Counted from the stretch's first letter, positions 36,101 to 44,416 are shown. The stretch is DNA of 64,000 nucleotides from Pseudomonas sp. Q11 (GCF_024494355.1 NZ_JAKNQY010000002.1:265204-329203), one strand, 5' to 3'. Notes: generated by a model from the sequence alone, not told the origin. Numbers and translations: made by a program.

Positions 36101-37332
36101 TTAGCGAAGTACTGGCGCAAGCGAGACGGTGGCACATCTGTGATGATCGCTTCGGGATATACACCATTGCGAGCATGGGAAATCGCGCGTTCATCGATGT
36201 CGGTGGCAAACACCTGCATCTTTGCGCTGCTGTCATCCTGTGCCAATTGATCCGTCACCAGCATCGCGACGCTGTAGGCCTCTTCCCCAGTGGAGCAACC
36301 AGCCGACCATATGCGTACCTCTTCGCGATGTGGAACGGCGTCTTCCAGTGACTTTATCAAGTTTGGAACAACGTCACGCTCAAGCGCTTCGAAGGCCTCG
36401 CGGTCACGGAAGAAGTTAGTCACCCCGATCAGCATATCGCCGAGCAAGGCCTTGGTTTCTTCCGGGTGGCCTTGAAGGTAATTGTAGTAGGCCGTGAGGT
36501 CCTGCTGGGCGGTGACTTGCAGGCGTCGCTCAATGCGGCGTAATACGGTGGCGCGTTTGTAATGCTTGAAGTCGTGTCCAGTACTGGCACGCAGTTGGGT
36601 CAAAATATCAAGCAGTACTTGTTCCGCCACGGCCGCATCGCGTTCGGTGGCGGGGGAAAGGGTATTGATCTCGGGGTCATTGGCCGTGGGCAGGATAATC
36701 GACTGAGCGTTGCGCCACAGATCCAAAAGCTTCTGTGGCATCTCCACCACCGGCAGCACCAGATCGACCATCTGGGTTTCGATCGCAGCGAGCGGCATGC
36801 CATCGAACTCGGCATCTTCCGGCGTTTGTACCAGGGTGATGCCGCCTTGTTCCTTGATGCGCGATAGCCCCACAGCACCATCAGTGCCGGTACCAGACAA
36901 AATCAGGCAGAACGCGCGATCTTTGTGGGTGTCCGCCAGGTCCCGGAAAAAGAGATCAATGGCGATATGCGAGCCGCCTTGGCGTACTGAGGGTGAGACG
37001 GACAGATAGCCATCATTCATCGTCAAGTGCTGGGCGGGTGAGATTACATAGACCCGATTCTTTTCGATGGACGTGGTGGCGTTGACCTGGAGCACCGGCA
37101 TGCGAGTCGACTGCTGGATGATCTTGTCCGCCACGCTCTCGTGATCGGGCGACAGGTGCAGTATCACCACAAAAGCCATGCCGCTGTCTTGGGGCATGTG
37201 TTCGAAAAACGACCTCACCGCCTGCAGCCCGCCCGCTGATGCACCAATGCCGACCACCGGAAAAGCGAGGTGGCTGGGGATCAGATCTTTGCGTTGCGGA
37301 ACATTGGGGGACCGCTGAGGTGCAAACTTCAT
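33190..37332 (-). CDS. CheB-CheR-PAS-histidine kinase-receiver fusion protein
   Basis: 1380 residues, soluble. Order: CheB methylesterase (about 22-210) with Ser in GIGASAGGLQAV, His in VILHLSPDHES and Asp in GTGTDGAVG; CheR methyltransferase (about 235-495) with SAM motif IWSAGCSTGEEAYSVAM and FFRDREAFEAL; a linker PAS-like part; a long coiled coil (about 670-750, EELKASNEEMQAVNEEL-type heptads); two PAS domains (about 755-1000); HisKA with MSHELKHPLN (about 1040); HATPase with NLVNNALKFTP and GLGIGLSLV; and a receiver with VLLVDDSRDV and Asp in IISDIGMPVMNG. All catalytic motifs look intact. It probably couples protein methylation to phosphorelay. It stands alone. Confidence 0.93.
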   Translation of the reverse strand: MKFAPQRSPNVPQRKDLIPSHLAFPVVGIGASAGGLQAVRSFFEHMPQDSGMAFVVILHLSPDHESVADKIIQQSTRMPVLQVNATTSIEKNRVYVISPAQHLTMNDGYLSVSPSVRQGGSHIAIDLFFRDLADTHKDRAFCLILSGTGTDGAVGLSRIKEQGGITLVQTPEDAEFDGMPLAAIETQMVDLVLPVVEMPQKLLDLWRNAQSIILPTANDPEINTLSPATERDAAVAEQVLLDILTQLRASTGHDFKHYKRATVLRRIERRLQVTAQQDLTAYYNYLQGHPEETKALLGDMLIGVTNFFRDREAFEALERDVVPNLIKSLEDAVPHREEVRIWSAGCSTGEEAYSVAMLVTDQLAQDDSSAKMQVFATDIDERAISHARNGVYPEAIITDVPPSRLRQYFAKEKNQHYRVRKELREKVLFAKHSLLADPPFSQIDLIVCRNLLIYLDREVQRDILQMFHFALRPGGYLFLGSSESADGCLDLFVPVDKRNRIFRVRAGSSAMRRAPSMPRSGYVRSNALTVVAETKTSNKISFSDIHLRALEKAAPPSVIVDGHGDILHISEGAGSFLRYVAGEMTRNLLALAHPDLRLDIRTTLFQAQQSGAAVTSRKVRIAREESHYLVDITALPYHDEATESDYALIIFKERHIDPQPLDDENTSHAEVQIMSHLERELHRTKQHLQETIEQSELSREELKASNEEMQAVNEELRSATEELETSKEELQSINEELLTVNFELKTKVEETDQVNDYLTNLIASTDIATVFVDRNMRIRWFTPRATDIFSMLPVDTGRSLMDITHRLNYSEMAEDATTVFESLNMIEREISSKDGRWYIARLLPYRSSEDHIDGTVLTFIDITKRRHAEEELRLGEERMRLVAESTHDFAIIILDEHGVITDWNTGAELIFGYTKQEVLGAYYDLIFSLEDRAGGVPENELRAAREHGRGEDERWHVRKDGSQFYCSGEVTQLKSNSLQGYVKIARDLTGHKRTQDEQNQRLMETQTNSNLKDEFFAVMSHELKHPLNLIQLNAELLRRLPATKATAPAIKAVNTICDAVSSQARIIDDLLDVARMRTGKLKLKKQPVDLSNALQDIFNVVLTGGHHCQVTLDIPKRVPVMVDADPTRLEQVIWNLVNNALKFTPDGGCVQLVVSRVDGYARFDVIDSGTGLTEENMEKIFDLFGQAENHHQPHQREGLGIGLSLVRQLVEAHGGSVSVRSKGLGYGCTFSVLLPLCEPQKQNEADNSTIVADERLNGLKVLLVDDSRDVLELLHMLLEMEGAEVNAFGDPQEALDAAHTNAYNLIISDIGMPVMNGHQLIKKIREMEHLQQTPAIALTGYGAESHRNETAESGFNHHVSKPVSHDALIELIKRLCRSSE

Positions 37333-37609
37333 AAATACTAACCTTGGTTAACATCGCAAGACGAATAAAGCACGATTTCGAGTGAAGAAGAGGGCAAAAC
37401 GGATGGCGGAATATAGCTGAAAAGGCGCCCGCGATAGAACGCTTCGACACGACGTGGCAAATCCAGCGACCCTGTACCCTTCGGTTGAGGCATGAAACCT
37501 CGCTTAGGTTTGTTCGAACTGACGAGTGGCGGGGCATTTGACGGCTGTTGTATTTCCGCCGGTTGGTCTGACTCCTTGCAGCCCGCCCTCGCAAGACTCA
37601 AGCGTAGAA
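37333..37609. other. Intergenic interval upstream of the fusion kinase
   Basis: Upstream of the fusion kinase start. Open frames across it are short, lack ribosome sites and match nothing known. It probably holds the kinase promoter. The interval continues into the SDR relic at 37610-37735. Confidence 0.4.
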
Positions 37610-37735
37610 GCACCACTCAAATGGCCAATGACAGAGTATTAATCAAAACCCGCTTTTTGCACTTTCAAGTAGGCCCAGACCACATTGGCATCACGCAGAT
37701 AACCCGACAGATCCGATGTTTCGTCATGCTGCATT
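37610..37735 (-). pseudogene. Relic of an SDR gene, internal fragment with a frameshift
   Basis: The minus strand reads TSDLSGYLRDANVVWAYLKV-QKAG, then, after a one-base deletion, LINTLSLA. This matches TDLLGYLRGAYVVWPYFKAQ-RSG-ILINTLSLG of the SDR gene at 28439-29782, the stretch just before the catalytic serine. Only about 40 codons remain, with no start, nucleotide-binding site or catalytic Tyr-Lys. It is diverged enough to be a separate, old paralogue. Confidence 0.7.
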
Positions 37736-37834
37736 CTGGTTGCTGAGTCGATCAGCATGACATCCTTCCATCCCGTGTCTTGCGATAAAGGGCTTTGCGA
37801 AAATGGTCGTTCAATCCAAATAATCGACGCACTG

Positions 37835-38611
37835 TCAGTGTCGGTGCGGTGTTTGGGTTGGATCGACGATCTGAATGATGTTGCCCTGCTGCCATGCATC
37901 CGCGCCCGGTGCAATTGCCGGAGCAGCTATTTCAGCGCGCGCTTTCTTTTTCTGGGCACTGTCGATTTCCAGCCGTTGATCCCGTTGCGTAATCATGTGT
38001 GGGTCCGCCTGACCTTCTGCGGTGAACCCCATCATGAGCTGAGGTACCCCCAGCGGTAAGTGTTTATTGAGATCGGTATGCCAGGTGTGCCAGGTCTTGC
38101 CATAGGTATGCACCAGTTTTTTCATCAGTGCATGTTCGGCCACTTCAGGGATGCCTGGGGCAATCAGTTGCCCTGATTTCACTTCATGCACATGGCTGTG
38201 CCATAAGGCTTTCTCAGCCGGCGGTAGGGTGTTGAACAGGTGCTCGCTGACGATGTATTCGACGCCCATGAGCTTGGCATCCTTGCGGGTGCCGTCGTAA
38301 ATCACGCACTGGATCACTTCTTCATTGAGAATCGCACAGTAGTGATGAGCTTCCATTTGCATTTCGAGGCGACCGTTATAGAAGTGGAATCCATCCAGGT
38401 ACGCATTCAGGGCCTCCACCGGGGGGCGCGACTGGAGCAGGGCCGCGCCGGCATCTAACGTTTGAGTCGTGGGCGTTTTAGGCTTTCCGGGTGCCTCGAC
38501 GTTTGAGGAGGAGGTGGTGCCCGCGCAGGCGCTGAGCAGAGTAAAGGAAGCTACCAAAAAGAGTGATTTGGCTGCCTTACCGGTTTCGATGTCTGTCATC
38601 GTAGATTCCAC
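37835..38611 (-). CDS. OBAP (oil body-associated protein)-family lipoprotein
   Basis: Up to 258 residues; an ATG at 38599 is an alternative start. A signal sequence ends in a lipobox (FTLLSACAG), so the protein is probably a lipoprotein. The body has the DUF1264/OBAP pattern: LNAYLDGFHFYNGRLEMQME-AHHYC, QCVIYDGTRKDAKLMGVEYI, LWHSHVHEVKSGQL and TWHTWHTDLNKHLPLG-P-LMM. Function in bacteria is unknown; plant homologues associate with oil bodies. Confidence 0.85.
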   Translation of the reverse strand: MESTMTDIETGKAAKSLFLVASFTLLSACAGTTSSSNVEAPGKPKTPTTQTLDAGAALLQSRPPVEALNAYLDGFHFYNGRLEMQMEAHHYCAILNEEVIQCVIYDGTRKDAKLMGVEYIVSEHLFNTLPPAEKALWHSHVHEVKSGQLIAPGIPEVAEHALMKKLVHTYGKTWHTWHTDLNKHLPLGVPQLMMGFTAEGQADPHMITQRDQRLEIDSAQKKKARAEIAAPAIAPGADAWQQGNIIQIVDPTQTPHRH

Positions 38612-38803
38612 CTGTCCTTACTTTAAGAATGAATGATTCCAGCCAGGCTTGACCTTGTAGTGGTTGGAAAGTTGGAGGGGGGACGCGTTCAAAACTTTGG
38701 ATATTGCATTTGAACGCCCAATGATTCAGCCAGTCCTTGTGAAGGGCGGCGTTGGGCAACTGCTTTCAACACGGTCCCTCTTTTGGATAGGAGTATCAGC
38801 CAA

Positions 38804-38980
38804 ATGAAAATCACCGAAGGGCAGGATTCAGCGCTACTTTCGCAGTTATTGCTCGCGCGCGGACCGGGAGGTCAAGAGGATGAAGTGCGCGCTATTTGTC
38901 ATGAATATTTGCGGCCTTTGTGCGTCGACGTATGGGTTGATCCGGCGGGAAATATCGTTGGTCTGATTCAATTTTGGTGA
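38804..38980 (+). pseudogene. N-terminal relic of an M42-family peptidase of the NAGGN osmoprotectant type
   Basis: 58 codons: LLLARGPGGQEDEVRAICHE, LRPLCVDVWVDPAGNIVGLI, then QFW and a stop. GQEDEVR..C...L.P..D.VWVDPAGN(L/I)VG is the start of M42 aminopeptidase-like proteins found beside N-acetylglutaminylglutamine amide synthesis genes. The metal-binding and catalytic parts (about 300 residues) are missing. A good AGGAG-type site precedes the start, so the N-terminus is preserved and the rest was lost. Confidence 0.75.
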
Positions 38981-39144
38981 AGCGTTTTTACACACTCTGG
39001 GCCGAATGCAGACTTTGACGAACGTCTGCACATCGCCATTCTCTGCCGTTCATAGCCGGTCAAATCTGATGTAAATAGCAGGTAAGGTCGAATGCATGCC
39101 GCGGGGGAGTCCATGCAGAACTCATCGGCCAGCTAAGCAGAAAC

Positions 39145-39163
39145 GGGCGCTTTAAGCGCCCGA
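39145..39163 (-). terminator. Probable terminator of the 90-residue hypothetical gene
   Basis: Perfect palindrome with arms CGGGCGCTT/AAGCGCCCG lying 8 nt past the stop codon at 39171, followed on the minus strand by TTTCTGC. The stem is strong and the T-run short. Confidence 0.6.
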
Positions 39164-39170
39164 AGCTCTG

Positions 39171-39443
39171 TCAATTTTCAACCTGCGCCTGAAGCCGTCG
39201 ACCAATCACCTCCAGCAAATCACACCCATCTCGCAACGGGATCACCAAAAGCTGTGCAAAGTCCGAAAGCACCACCGTATCGCTGGTGATTTCAGAGCGA
39301 AATGCAATGCTCTCCAGTACCTGGGTCACCACACGGATGCGGTAATCGGCTGTGGCGTGTAGGACGTCCAGCGGGGCTTGAGTATCAATGAGGATGGACG
39401 CGGGGGTGCAGTCAATACCGGTGATGGGGATGTATCTTTCCAT
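39171..39443 (-). CDS. Small hypothetical protein, Pseudomonas-type
   Basis: 90 residues: ILIDTQAPLDVLHATADYRI, VVTQVLESIAFRSEITSDTV and LVIPLRDGCDLLEVIGRRLQ. The arrangement (QAP.DVLH.TA..R......LE...., then RDGCDLL) recalls small Pseudomonas families of the DUF3077/DUF6124 kind, but I cannot assign one. It is followed by a clear hairpin terminator. Confidence 0.65.
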   Translation of the reverse strand: MERYIPITGIDCTPASILIDTQAPLDVLHATADYRIRVVTQVLESIAFRSEITSDTVVLSDFAQLLVIPLRDGCDLLEVIGRRLQAQVEN

Positions 39444-39678
39444 GGGATTTCTCCGATCAGGTTAAAAGGCTGATCCGATCCTCAGGTCGCCAAACCTGAT
39501 CGCCATTGAGCGATGGGCATCACTATAGGGTTTGTCGGATTGGGCGGGGAAGGTGATGGGGTCCGAAAGCCTCGTAGGCGTTGCGATCGTTTTTTGCCGG
39601 AGGGATCTGACATTGTCAGCTCGGTTGATTCAAAACCATCGACAGACTGAGGCGCTAGCCTCAGGTCTGCTTCACGCC

Positions 39679-39705
39679 CAGCGGGAGCAAGCTCCCTCGC
39701 CACAG
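39679..39705. repeat. Single REP-like element
   Basis: Reads CAGCGGGAGCAAGCTCCCTC-GCCACAG, an imperfect palindrome around AGCAAGCT. It lies in the 277-bp gap between the 90-residue gene and the 3' end of the LysR gene. Near-identical cores recur at about 44720, 46131 and 46230. Confidence 0.75.
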
Positions 39706-39720
39706 GGAAGGGTGGCGCGG

Positions 39721-40587
39721 CTAGCCTTCGAACTCTGTTTTCAGCATCGTCAAGAACGCCTCTCTGGCAGGATGCCGACCGGCGTTTTCGTGCCAGTAAA
39801 AAAGGTTATCGATCCCCGTCAGCTCGGGGAATTCATATCCTGTCCAGCCAGCGCCCTGGTGGTATTGCTCATAGATTCCCCGAGGCACCAGCGAGACACC
39901 TGCACCCGCACTGACGCAGCCGACGATGGCGCCATAGCTGGCGATGCTGATGATCGGCTGGATTTGCTCATGGCGTAGCAGCCATTGCTCCAGCGCCAAG
40001 CGGTACGGACAGCCCGTGGGCCACATGAAGATCGCCTTGCCTTGCAAATCGGCGGCGCTACGCAAAGGGCCGTGAGACTCGGAGGCAATGAGCACCAGGT
40101 CTTCGCGGTACATCACGGCTCGCTTGAGTCCAGGCCGTTCCATGTCCACCGCTACGACCACGCCATCGAGCCGATGATGCTGGACATCGTCCAGCAGCTG
40201 AGCCCAAGTGCCCGTGCTCAGTTCCAGGGATACTTGCGGGTACTGCGCGTGGTATTTGGCCAACAACTGGGGCAGACGCCCCGTGGCGCTGGACTCGATC
40301 GCGCCGATGCGCAACGGGCCGCTCGGTGCGCTGTCAGGTGCGATTGCGCGGCGAGCTTCTTCCGTCAAGCTGAGTATTTTTGTCGCGTACTCCAGAAACA
40401 CTTCGCCCGCTGGGCTGACCCGCAGCCCGCGACCTTCGCGGAAGAACAACGGCGTGCCGAGTTCCCGTTCCAGGGACTTGAGGCGCGCAGTGATGTTGGA
40501 CGGCACACAGTGCAGCACTTCGGCAGCGCGGGCGATGCTACCGGTGTCGCAGACCGTCTTGAGCATGCGCAGTTGGGACAGTTCCAT
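39721..40587 (-). CDS. LysR-family transcriptional regulator
   Basis: 288 residues. N-terminal winged helix-turn-helix (MELSQLRMLKTVCDTGSIAR, then AAEVLHCVPSNITARLKSLE) and a C-terminal periplasmic-binding-like effector domain (from about 90, GPLRIGAIESSATGRLPQLL). It is divergent from the DMT transporter gene across a 111-bp gap, the classic arrangement for a LysR regulator and its target. Confidence 0.93.
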   Translation of the reverse strand: MELSQLRMLKTVCDTGSIARAAEVLHCVPSNITARLKSLERELGTPLFFREGRGLRVSPAGEVFLEYATKILSLTEEARRAIAPDSAPSGPLRIGAIESSATGRLPQLLAKYHAQYPQVSLELSTGTWAQLLDDVQHHRLDGVVVAVDMERPGLKRAVMYREDLVLIASESHGPLRSAADLQGKAIFMWPTGCPYRLALEQWLLRHEQIQPIISIASYGAIVGCVSAGAGVSLVPRGIYEQYHQGAGWTGYEFPELTGIDNLFYWHENAGRHPAREAFLTMLKTEFEG

Positions 40588-40698
40588 AGCTCACCCAAAG
40601 TGAATAGTTGGTTGAGTTTAAGTCACTTGTGCTGAGGTTGGGTGGTTTCGATACTTCGAGGCAAATCGGCCAGACGCTCAGTGAGCAGGAAACTCTAG

Positions 40699-41637
40699 AT
40701 GGAAACGCGTTTTGCACTGGTTGAAGGTTCCTCCAGCAAACCCGGTGCGAGAATTATCCTCGCGACGACGTTCGTGATTTTTTGCTGGGCCTATTCTCCG
40801 ATTGGCATTCGCATTGGCTTGCAGGCTTACGAGCCGGGTCACTTGGCGCTGATGCGGTTTCTCATCGCTTCAGTGTTCATGGCCCTTGTGGCGATGGTGA
40901 AGGGGATTTCCTGGCCGCGTTTCAGGGATTTGCCGTTGCTGGCGGTGTTGGGGTTCTTTGCCGTCAGCCTGCACCACATCGCCCTCAATTACGGTCAGCG
41001 TGGCGTCAGTGCCGGGGCGGCCAGTGTGCTGGCCCAGTCCACGCCTTTGTTCAGCGCTTTACTCGCACATTTTTTCTTCAAGGTCAGAGTCAGTGGTTGG
41101 CAGTGGGGGTGCGTAGTGTGCGGCTTGTTTGGCGCTGGCGTGGTGGTCGCGGGGGATCGTGGCTTGGGTGACATGGACGCGCATTGGCTATTGATCCTGT
41201 TGGCGGCGCTGTCCTGGAGTCTGTATTTCTCTCTCCAGAAACGTCATTCCCATCGATACGATGGATTGACCATGGTTTGTTACACCGTCTGGTCGGGCAC
41301 AGTCCTGCTATTTATTTTCGCGCCTGGACTTCTAATTGACGCACAACACGCCTCTGTTTCGGTGAACCTGGCGGTGCTGATATTGGGTGTTTTTCCCAGC
41401 GCGCTGGCGTACCTCACATGGGCTTACGTGCTGGGGCATAGCAACGTGAGCCGAGCATCCATGGCGCTTTACCTGATACCGCCCACCGCGATGTTGATGG
41501 CTTCTTGGGTGCTGGCCGAACGCCCGTCAGTGATAGTCATTATTGGGGCTGTTATCGTGTTGGTGAGTGTGCTTGTGTTAAATCTTGAACCGGCAAAAGT
41601 TGCCGTCCCGGTTGCAAGCTCTAAATCCGGGTCATAA
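40699..41637 (+). CDS. EamA/DMT-family transporter
   Basis: 312 residues with ten predicted membrane helices in two EamA halves (YSPIGIRIGLQAYEPGHLAL in the first; LSWSLYFSLQKRHSHRYDGL in the second). Such proteins export amino acids or other metabolites. AGGAA precedes the ATG. It is probably controlled by the divergent LysR regulator. The last residues (LVLNLEPAK) recur in a relic at 44558. Confidence 0.9.
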   Translation: METRFALVEGSSSKPGARIILATTFVIFCWAYSPIGIRIGLQAYEPGHLALMRFLIASVFMALVAMVKGISWPRFRDLPLLAVLGFFAVSLHHIALNYGQRGVSAGAASVLAQSTPLFSALLAHFFFKVRVSGWQWGCVVCGLFGAGVVVAGDRGLGDMDAHWLLILLAALSWSLYFSLQKRHSHRYDGLTMVCYTVWSGTVLLFIFAPGLLIDAQHASVSVNLAVLILGVFPSALAYLTWAYVLGHSNVSRASMALYLIPPTAMLMASWVLAERPSVIVIIGAVIVLVSVLVLNLEPAKVAVPVASSKSGS

Positions 41638-41732
41638 CCGAGCGATGAATAATCCAGCAAATTTTACTGACGATGTCGCCGAGCCAGCCAGGGGGCAGTT
41701 GGCTAATCCACCCCCTTTTTTGCCATAGCCGC

Positions 41733-42602
41733 TTAAACCCCGGCAACGGCCTCGCGCACGAAGTCTTCATAGGTGCGCAGCGGGTGGCCAATGACGGTCT
41801 GGAGCCGTTCCACCGTCCCTTCGGCTGCCTGCATACCGAATGCCTGGATCCCCGCCATCATCAAGCGCATGTCATACGCCAGCCAGGCGGGACCGTACGA
41901 AGCCAGTTGGCCTTCGAAAGCGGCTACGTCATCACCCCCGTAGGCAATCTCGCGACCCAGGGCTGCGCTCCAGATCTTCGCCACGGACACACCGGTGAGC
42001 GCTTGCGGCCCGATCAACTCCAGCGTGACCCGATCCAGCGCGCAAGAGGCCCTGTCGCGTCGCAACAACTCGGCCACGGCGATGTCAGCGATGTCGCGTG
42101 CATCGATCATCGAGACGCCCGCCGAACCGATTGGCATCGGGTAGACCGAGTAGTCCTGGATCGTCTGTTGGACCATGCGGTCGTTCTGCATGAAGTACGC
42201 CGGGCGCAGGATGGTGGCGGGGATGTCGAGGCTTTCGATCATGCGCTCGACCGTATGCTTGCCGGTGAAGTGCGGAACATGGGTGAACGTGTCGGCATGG
42301 ATCACCGACAGGTAAACGATGCGCTCGATACCGGCCTCGCGAGCGAGGTTCAAGGTGATGAGGGCCTGGGTGACCTCATCGGGCGTCACGGCATTGAGCA
42401 GGAACAGCGTACGCACCGACGACAGCGCAGCGCGCATCGACGCGACATCGGTGAGGTCCGCGACGACTTCAGTGACGCCCGCCGGAAACTCCCGCTTGCC
42501 CGCCTGGCGCACGAGGGCTTTGACCTCGGCGGCCGCGTCAGCCAGGCCTTGGGTGACGAGTGAACCAATAGTGCCCGTGGCACCGATGACGAGAATACTC
42601 AT
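41733..42602 (-). CDS. NmrA-like NAD(P)-binding protein
   Basis: 289 residues from the ATG at 42602, with CAGGAG upstream; the longer frame to 42677 has no such site. The N-terminal MSILVIGATGTIGSLVTQGL is an atypical-SDR Rossmann motif (GxxGxxG). LSVIHADTFTHVPHF and ERMIESLDIPATILRPAYFM are typical of NmrA/YwnB-type reductases or redox sensors. No YxxxK pair is obvious, as in NmrA. It is divergent from a LysR gene. Confidence 0.85.
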   Translation of the reverse strand: MSILVIGATGTIGSLVTQGLADAAAEVKALVRQAGKREFPAGVTEVVADLTDVASMRAALSSVRTLFLLNAVTPDEVTQALITLNLAREAGIERIVYLSVIHADTFTHVPHFTGKHTVERMIESLDIPATILRPAYFMQNDRMVQQTIQDYSVYPMPIGSAGVSMIDARDIADIAVAELLRRDRASCALDRVTLELIGPQALTGVSVAKIWSAALGREIAYGGDDVAAFEGQLASYGPAWLAYDMRLMMAGIQAFGMQAAEGTVERLQTVIGHPLRTYEDFVREAVAGV

Positions 42603-42805
42603 GTTTGAAACTCCTGCATGGGAACTTAAAGTGGACCAGCGGTTGAGGTTCGCAACGACCTGCGTCAGCGCCGCCATGGGGCCGAGTCAGTACAGCGTGT
42701 TGAAGGTGTTCATCGAATCAAGTTTCGATGACGAGACAGTATTCCGTTGCACTTGAAAAACGAAGACGACAGAATCCAGACACATCGTTTCAAAAATGGA
42801 ACACT

Positions 42806-43681
42806 ATGAATCTGAACGCGCTGATCGATTTCCTCCTTGTCGCAACCAATGAGGGGCTGGGGAAGGCAAGCCGCGCCAGCGGTATTTCCAAAGCCACCCT
42901 GTCACGCCGAATTTCCGATCTGGAAGAGCAACTGGGTGTGAGGCTGATCGAGCGCAGCGCCCGCGGCCTGAAACTCACCGAAGCTGGCCAGAGGCTGATG
43001 TCTCGAACTGAAGGCCCGCTGAGTGAAGTTGCCGAAGCCATGACGGCGGCCCGCGAGGGCGTTTCGACTCCACGTGGCCGCTTGCGAGTGGCTGCCCCGG
43101 TCCTGTTCTCCCAACTCGCGATGGGTCGCATCGGGGCCGAATTCTGCGCGGCCTACCCGGAGGTCGAAATTGAAGTCGTGGCGGAAGATCGCATGGTGGA
43201 TCTGGTGGAGGAACAATTCGACGTCGCCATCCGGATCAACCCGAGCCCGGACAGCAATCTGGTCGGCCGGTGCTTCGCCAAGGACCGGTTGGTCGTCGTG
43301 GCGGCGCCTCAAATACCCAAGCCCATGCCTGGCGCGATCAGTGCCGTGCCCGGCATCGTGACGTTGACGTTCCAGCCGACCCAATGGCATCTCGATGATG
43401 GGCAACTGGTTCTGGAGCCGATCCCGAAACTGCGATTTTCCTCGTTGCTGATGGTTCGCGATGCCGCCGTCGCCGGTGGCGGTGCGGCCCTGATTCCACA
43501 ATCCATCGCCGGCAATCAGCTTGCCCGTGGTGAATTGGTTCAGTGGGGCACGGTGTCGGGCGCGGAACCTGCTCTTTGGGTTTTGCATACGTCCAGGCGC
43601 CTTGCGCCTCCAAAGGTTCGTGCATTCGTGGACTTCATATGCGCCAGATACCCGGACTTGTCTCTGGTTTTGAGTGGATAG
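42806..43681 (+). CDS. LysR-family transcriptional regulator
   Basis: 291 residues from the ATG at 42806; an upstream frame to 42728 lacks a ribosome site. The DNA-binding domain is MNLNALIDFLLVATNEGLGK, ASRASGISKATLSRRISDLE. The effector domain starts GRLRVAAPVLFSQLAMGRIG. It belongs to the PA2877/CrgA-like half of the family by its GISKATLSRRI recognition helix. The 203-bp gap to the divergent NmrA-like gene is the likely operator region. Confidence 0.92.
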   Translation: MNLNALIDFLLVATNEGLGKASRASGISKATLSRRISDLEEQLGVRLIERSARGLKLTEAGQRLMSRTEGPLSEVAEAMTAAREGVSTPRGRLRVAAPVLFSQLAMGRIGAEFCAAYPEVEIEVVAEDRMVDLVEEQFDVAIRINPSPDSNLVGRCFAKDRLVVVAAPQIPKPMPGAISAVPGIVTLTFQPTQWHLDDGQLVLEPIPKLRFSSLLMVRDAAVAGGGAALIPQSIAGNQLARGELVQWGTVSGAEPALWVLHTSRRLAPPKVRAFVDFICARYPDLSLVLSG

Positions 43682-43828
43682 AGCAGCCTTCAGAGGTTTC
43701 AGGATCGAAGCAGGCTGCCAGGTTGCACACTGTCGTTGGGGTGTCTTGCTGTTTGGTATCCTTGTCGGGTGTATCAAGCATCGTCATGACTCCCTCACTT
43801 AAAGACAGTAGTCCCCCGAGCTTCGCCA

Positions 43829-44347
43829 TCAACACATGCTTTGCGAAAGATCAGATACCGGCCGAGTCTTGAACGCCTCCCGCAACCGTTCAATCACATG
43901 GCTGATCGAAGGCCCTTGGATTGCCGGCGGCGTAGGGCTCTCGCCGAATTCACGCCAAACGAACAACGTCAACTCTGCGCCATCGGTCAATGTTTGGGCA
44001 TTCTCTTGGGTACCAAACGTCTCCAGCAGCCTGTATCGCGCGTCTTTCCAAAACAGTTCCTCGACCCAGTCGTAAACCGGGATGAAATGGAAGTGGATGG
44101 GGTAGCGGGGATCGTGGCCAAATCGGCTGATGTAAAGCCATTTGGGGTTCAGTTGTGTTTCGAGAGTGCGCTGGATGTTTGCCATCAGGCCACCCAGCTC
44201 TGCGAGCGCAGCGTCCGGCAATTGTGCCAATGAGTTTACGTGAACCTTGGAACCGAGCATGAGGTAGCCGGGCAGGGCGGATGCCAAGTGATGGTTGACG
44301 ATCCAATGGTTAGTTTCATGGAGGGCGAATTGTGGTGCTAATTCCAA
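43829..44347 (-). CDS. HIT-superfamily protein
   Basis: 172 residues. The histidine-triad strand is YPIHFHFIPVYDWVEEL (HxHxx form, about residue 88). HETNHWIVNHHLASALPGYL and KWLYISRFGH fit diadenosine-tetraphosphate-hydrolase-like HIT proteins. The third His of a classic HxHxHxx is replaced by Pro-Val, so catalysis by the usual route is doubtful. The start is probably the TTG at 44347, since AGGGAG lies 6-7 nt before it and no ATG is near. Confidence 0.75.
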   Translation of the reverse strand: MELAPQFALHETNHWIVNHHLASALPGYLMLGSKVHVNSLAQLPDAALAELGGLMANIQRTLETQLNPKWLYISRFGHDPRYPIHFHFIPVYDWVEELFWKDARYRLLETFGTQENAQTLTDGAELTLFVWREFGESPTPPAIQGPSISHVIERLREAFKTRPVSDLSQSMC

Positions 44348-44416
44348 AGCTGACTCCCTGTCGGTAATCGCGGTAAGGCGCGGTCCTCAACTATGCGGCA
44401 TTTTTCATCAAAGAAC

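Noticed and set aside
43635..43835. 66-codon minus-strand frame between LysR and HIT genes
   Set aside because: Overlaps the 3' end of the LysR gene, has no clear ribosome site and matches no family I know; too weak to list as a gene.
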